Positions 60,736-64,000 of a stretch of DNA of 64,000 nt are shown in pieces (position 1 is the stretch's first letter; every line of letters begins with the position of its first letter). The stretch comes from Microthrix sp041394405 (GTDB lineage Bacteria; Actinomycetota; Acidimicrobiia; Acidimicrobiales; Microtrichaceae): contig JAWKIF010000008.1 in NCBI GenBank assembly GCA_041394405.1, forward strand, positions 62,001-126,000. The letters are read 5' to 3'. The translations under genes and the position numbers were made by a program. The notes below the pieces were generated by a model. The model was not told where the DNA came from. It saw nothing but the letters and a program-made list of their open reading frames with translations, and ran no database searches.

Positions 60736-61535
60736 GACGTGGCCCTGGTGTAGAGACGGGTGGAGAGCGGGGCAAAGATGGCGAGAAGGCCGATCGTCCA
60801 GGCACCGGTCGCGAGCAGGTCGGAAGCGTTGGCCGTTCCATCGCACAGACCCCGGACAGCGTCAGCGGCGACCGAGATTGGTTGATTCGCAGCGAACGGA
60901 CGGAGCCAACCGGGCATCGTGCCTGCCGGGGTGAATGCTGTGCTGGCCAGCATCAGCGGGAACAGCCAGAACATCGAGAGCATCCCGACCATGTCGGGTT
61001 GACGGACCTTGGCCGCAATGGCGGCGCCGAGCCAGGAGAACGCGAACCCGACGGCGGTCGTGGTCGCGATCGCGGCGATGGCTCCCCACGGTGAGTCGAA
61101 TCGATAGCCCATGACGAAGGCCAGTCCGGCGACGAGGATCAGGCCGAGCACGTTGCGGGCAGCGTCGGCAAGAGTCCGTCCTGCGATGACAGCGAACTGG
61201 CTCATCGGGAGTGACCGGAATCGGTCGGTGACGCCCTCGGCCAGATCGGCGGCGAAACCCATGCTGGTCTGTTGGGCTCCTTGGAGCGCGGTGATGACGA
61301 ACACGCCGGGGACCAGGAACTGGAGGTAGTCGACCTCTGCGCCGGCGCCGATCGCGCCGCCGAACACATAGTTGAACAGCACCAGGAAGAACACACCCAT
61401 CACGACGGCGAACACGAGCATCTCGGGTTGGCGCCCCGTTCGGATGAGGTCGCGCCACAACATGGTCACGGTGTCATCGATCGCGGTGCGGATGCCGCCG
61501 ACGGGCGGGGTCCGCAGGGTTCGCATCTCGCTCAT
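60732..61535 (-). CDS. ABC-2 type permease (DrrB-like)
   Basis: This 267-residue permease has six predicted membrane helices between residues 35 and 262. It carries the ABC-2 signatures FLVPGVFVITALQGAQQT and DRFRSLPMSQFAVIAGRTLADAARN, typical of DrrB-like drug/antibiotic exporters. The start overlaps the ATPase stop. It works with the drrA-like ATPase. Confidence 0.9.
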   Translation of the reverse strand: MSEMRTLRTPPVGGIRTAIDDTVTMLWRDLIRTGRQPEMLVFAVVMGVFFLVLFNYVFGGAIGAGAEVDYLQFLVPGVFVITALQGAQQTSMGFAADLAEGVTDRFRSLPMSQFAVIAGRTLADAARNVLGLILVAGLAFVMGYRFDSPWGAIAAIATTTAVGFAFSWLGAAIAAKVRQPDMVGMLSMFWLFPLMLASTAFTPAGTMPGWLRPFAANQPISVAADAVRGLCDGTANASDLLATGAWTIGLLAIFAPLSTRLYTRATS

Positions 61536-62485
61536 CGGATCGGTTCCTCGTGTGGTGCGGCCGGCGAACCAGTGAGGGCGAGGAAGACCTCGTCGAGCGA
61601 CGGTCGCCGAAGCTGGAAATCCTCGATGCCCGTTCCGGCCGACTGGAACGAGCGCAGCAAATCGAGCGACTGCTCAGCGCCTGCGGAGATCGGGATCTCA
61701 ACAGTGCCGCTGTCTCGTTCGACGGTCGCCCCTTCGAGCTGAGCCACCAGATCAGCGGCGGGAGCGAGGTCGGTGACGCGCACTTCGAGGACATCGGCGC
61801 CGATCTGTGACTTGAGCTGATCCGGGGTGCCGGCCGCGACCGGTCTGCCGTGATCGATGACCGAGACAACGTCGGCGAGCCGATCGGCCTCTTCGAGATA
61901 CTGGGTGGTCAACACGATTGCCGTTCCCTCAGAGGCCAGCTCGCGCACCGACTTCCAGACCTCGGCGCGACTCCGGGGGTCGAGGCCGGTCGTGGGCTCG
62001 TCGAGGAACAGCACCCGCGGGTCGGCGATCAACGCGACCACGATGTCGAGCCGGCGGCGTTGCCCACCCGAGTAGGTCGATGCCGGCCGATCGGCGAACG
62101 AGCCTAGGTCGAACCGCTCAATCAACTCAGCGATCCGTGCCCGACGCCGGCTCCGCGGGAGCTTGTAGAGCCGTCCGAACAACTCCAGGTTCTCCCGAGC
62201 AGTGAGCTGCTCGTCAACGGCCGCCGCTTGGCCAGCCAAGCCGATCAGCTGGCGGACAGCTTCCGGCTCGGTTGAGACGTCGAAGCCGCACACGCGGGCC
62301 GATCCGTTGTCGATCGAGAGCAGGGTGGTCACCATCCTCACCAGGGTGGTCTTGCCCGCGCCGTTCGGCCCGAGGAGAGCCAACACCTCTCCTTCGCCGA
62401 CGTCGAACGAGACCCCGACGACCGCGTCGGCCCCTCCGAACCGCTTCGTCAACCCGTCGGCCGTGATCGCTGCGGGAGTGGACAT
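61532..62485 (-). CDS. ABC transporter ATPase (DrrA-like)
   Basis: This 317-residue ATPase has Walker A GPNGAGKTT (residues 39-47), Q-loop LAGQAAAVDEQLTARENL, signature YSGGQRRRLDI and Walker B VLFLDEPTTGLD. The DrrA-specific C-terminal region (about 225-317, including GTPDQLKSQIGADVLEVRV) is present. It is the first gene of the exporter operon. ATG 62485 is chosen because a CATACT hexamer ends 7 bases upstream and the perfect palindrome overlaps it. Confidence 0.92.
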   Translation of the reverse strand: MSTPAAITADGLTKRFGGADAVVGVSFDVGEGEVLALLGPNGAGKTTLVRMVTTLLSIDNGSARVCGFDVSTEPEAVRQLIGLAGQAAAVDEQLTARENLELFGRLYKLPRSRRRARIAELIERFDLGSFADRPASTYSGGQRRRLDIVVALIADPRVLFLDEPTTGLDPRSRAEVWKSVRELASEGTAIVLTTQYLEEADRLADVVSVIDHGRPVAAGTPDQLKSQIGADVLEVRVTDLAPAADLVAQLEGATVERDSGTVEIPISAGAEQSLDLLRSFQSAGTGIEDFQLRRPSLDEVFLALTGSPAAPHEEPIR

Positions 62486-62498
62486 AATGTCCAGTATG
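62479..62498 (-). promoter_or_regulatory. Palindromic operator and -10 over the drrA start codon
   Basis: TGGACAT-A-ATGTCCA (62479-62493) is a perfect 7-bp inverted repeat that includes the start codon. Minus-strand CATACT (62493-62498) ends 7 bases before the ATG. Repressor binding here would block transcription start and translation start together. The operon's own TetR protein is the obvious candidate. Confidence 0.6.
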
Positions 62499-62756
62499 CC
62501 AGACAGAGTGGTAGTCATGTCGAACCCGTCGATGTCGAGCGCGTTGCGCGCCGGCTGCGCCAGCTCCTGTGAGCCGACCAACCAGGACGCCGGCGGCGCC
62601 CAGGGAACTCCCGGGTTCGTGCAACAAGGGGTCTCCGGGGCGCACGAGTCCCTTCTGTCGTGTGGTCTACTGGGTGAGCAACCTCGTCGTCGCTGCTCAC
62701 TTGACCCGCGTTGCGGGTACATCCGGGTGGGCGCATCGCTCCGAGAGACTTGGCCC

Positions 62757-63587
62757 ATGGCACCCACCATCACCAGCGACGACGAGCTGCGGGACGTGCT
62801 CAAGGCGCCGTTGGGCGCAGTCACCGCCAAGATCCGGTCGGGGTCGTTGCGGAACTTGGCGAGTCGGTTCCTCTCCCACGTTCGGCTGGGGGCCGTCGCG
62901 ACGCTGACTCCAGACGGCTCGCCGCATGTCTTCGTTGTTGGCGGAGAGGGGGGGGGTTCGTGACCCAGGATCCAGCCGATGGCCGTCTCGTTGTTCCGCT
63001 TCCTCCCCGCTCTCGACCCGACAGCGCCTCAAGCGAACCATGTCCGGGGTTTGCCGGCATGCTGCTGATGGTGCCGGGGGTGAAGCACACCCTCCGGGTC
63101 AACGGGGCGGCAGCGAGGCCGAGGTGTCCCCCGCGGCGACCCGCCGGGATTCGTGCACGTCGTCGACAAGACGCACCTGTTCATTCCCGAGCGGCCGGTC
63201 AATCGGATCGCCGATTCGCTTCGCAACATCATCGCCAACCCGGCCGCTGCGGTGCTGTTCCTGGTCCCGGGCGACCCCAGGGTGGTCGAGATCGTCGGGG
63301 GTGCCGAAGTCACCGATGACCCCGAACTCCGGTCCGCCTGCGAGATCAACGGGACAGTCCCCAAGCTGGGTGTCCTCATCACCGTCCGGGTGGCGACGCT
63401 TGGTGACGCGCCCGCCCTGGCTGCGAGCGAGGCCTGGAACCCGGCATCTCACGCGTCGGAATCGGATCTGCCAACGATTGGAGCCCTCGTCGCTGACCCG
63501 GACCACGAGCGGTCGATGGCGCGGCGGGCGATGAGCAGAATGGTTGACCGGGCCGTTCAACTCGACTACGGGCGCAACCTGTATTGA
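62757..63587 (+). pseudogene. Frameshifted PPOX-type flavoprotein gene
   Basis: Fragments of a pyridoxamine 5'-phosphate oxidase-like protein are spread over different frames. The N-terminal piece (MAPTITSDDELRDVL...) runs to a run of nine G (62948-62956) and then hits TGA. A middle piece continues in a second frame to MVPGVKHTLRVNG, and a third piece (HVVDKTHLFIPERPVNRIADSLRN) runs to 63587. A missing base in the C-run near 63126 would restore the second junction. Either the gene is broken or the homopolymers were mis-sequenced. Confidence 0.72.
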
Positions 63588-63624
63588 GTCGTGCCCACCA
63601 GGACGCGGCCCCGACCACACGAAC

Positions 63625-63957
63625 ATGAGCTACGACCCGAGACTCGCCGATCGAATACGCAAGCACCTTGCCGACACCCCGGGTGTCACCGAACGAAAGA
63701 TGTTCGGTGGTCTCGCCTTCCTGCTCAACGGCAACATGGCCGTGGCCGCAAACCGAAGCGGGGGCCTGATGGTTCGAGTCGACCAGGCCGAGGTCAAGAA
63801 TCTGCTGGCTTCCACGCCCGCCCGGCTCGTTGAGATGCGTGGAAGGCAGATGCAAGGTTGGCTCCACCTCGATGCCGAACACGTGGCCGACGAGCCTGGG
63901 CTCGCCGAGTGGGTCGAGATCGGCAGCACCTACGCAGCAACCCTTCCGGCCAAGTAG
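63625..63957 (+). CDS. TfoX N-terminal domain protein
   Basis: This 110-residue protein consists only of a TfoX-N domain: YDPRLADRIRKHL at the start, VTERKMFGGLAFLLNGNMAVA, then MRGRQMQGWLHLD near the C-terminus. In other bacteria TfoX regulates competence, but stand-alone TfoX-N proteins in Actinobacteria have no known role. The start ATG has no clear ribosome-binding site. The last 43 bases of the window hold nothing I can identify. Confidence 0.85.
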   Translation: MSYDPRLADRIRKHLADTPGVTERKMFGGLAFLLNGNMAVAANRSGGLMVRVDQAEVKNLLASTPARLVEMRGRQMQGWLHLDAEHVADEPGLAEWVEIGSTYAATLPAK

Positions 63958-64000
63958 CCGAGCACGCTTGGACCGTGGATCTCCCCCAGCTCGTTGCTGC

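Overview
The window is GC-rich, densely packed DNA with many 1- to 4-base start/stop overlaps (ATGA and GTGA junctions). The gene content points to a free-living actinobacterium: a MhuD-like heme oxygenase, F420/FMN-type enzymes, a DUF222/13E12-type HNH endonuclease, an Ada-AlkA fusion, an actinobacterial HelD and a DUF3152 protein. The SLH plus RCC1 surface protein and overall flavour suggest the Acidimicrobiia (Microthrix/Ilumatobacter-like), but that placement is inference. I see no rRNA, CRISPR array or prophage. There are two tRNA genes and one complete insertion sequence.

Layout. 1-4279: end of a beta-carbonic anhydrase, then a convergent heme operon (hemE-hemH-msrB-hemY). 4385-8377: HelD-type helicase, a TetR regulator and a divergent diiron ferritin-like enzyme with a clear operator. 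8476-13169: lipoprotein, membrane-fusion protein, ABC ATPase and FtsX-like permease, forming an export or envelope system. 13166-18444: DtxR-type regulator, methyltransferase, a membrane-anchored DUF3152 protein, biotin synthase, DUF952, tRNA-Arg with a decayed partial copy, and a flavin-binding protein. 18538-28471: GH38 alpha-mannosidase, HNH endonuclease with LexA-like boxes, Ada-AlkA/Ogt alkylation repair, Bcp peroxiredoxin, M23 lipoprotein and an orphan PemK/MazF. 28517-39394: methyltransferase/CoxG pair, Nudix, four related two-TM proteins, a Ddn-like protein, GMC oxidoreductase with a Tat lipoprotein, heme oxygenase, YihY and ParA. 39512-43078: assorted metabolic enzymes. 43231-49681: a branched-chain-amino-acid-type ABC system collapsed into a lipoprotein plus two giant fusions (MFS-LivF and LivH-LivM-LivG). 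49841-54553: M20 peptidase diverging from an LLM oxidoreductase/enoyl-CoA hydratase/GlpD operon. 54612-63957: tRNA-Thr followed by island-like content: VapBC, an IS630-type element inserted at the vapC stop codon, an SLH/RCC1 surface protein, a DrrAB-TetR-SDR operon, a frameshifted PPOX gene and a TfoX-N protein.

A recurring feature is the start architecture. At more than a dozen first-in-operon genes, a TAnnnT-type (or close variant) hexamer lies 6-8 bases before the ATG or GTG with no Shine-Dalgarno sequence, as expected for leaderless transcripts. This pattern also decides several start codons. The most unusual genes are the two transporter fusions. The best regulatory observations are the twin LexA-like boxes of the HNH gene and the operators beside the TetR-linked operons.
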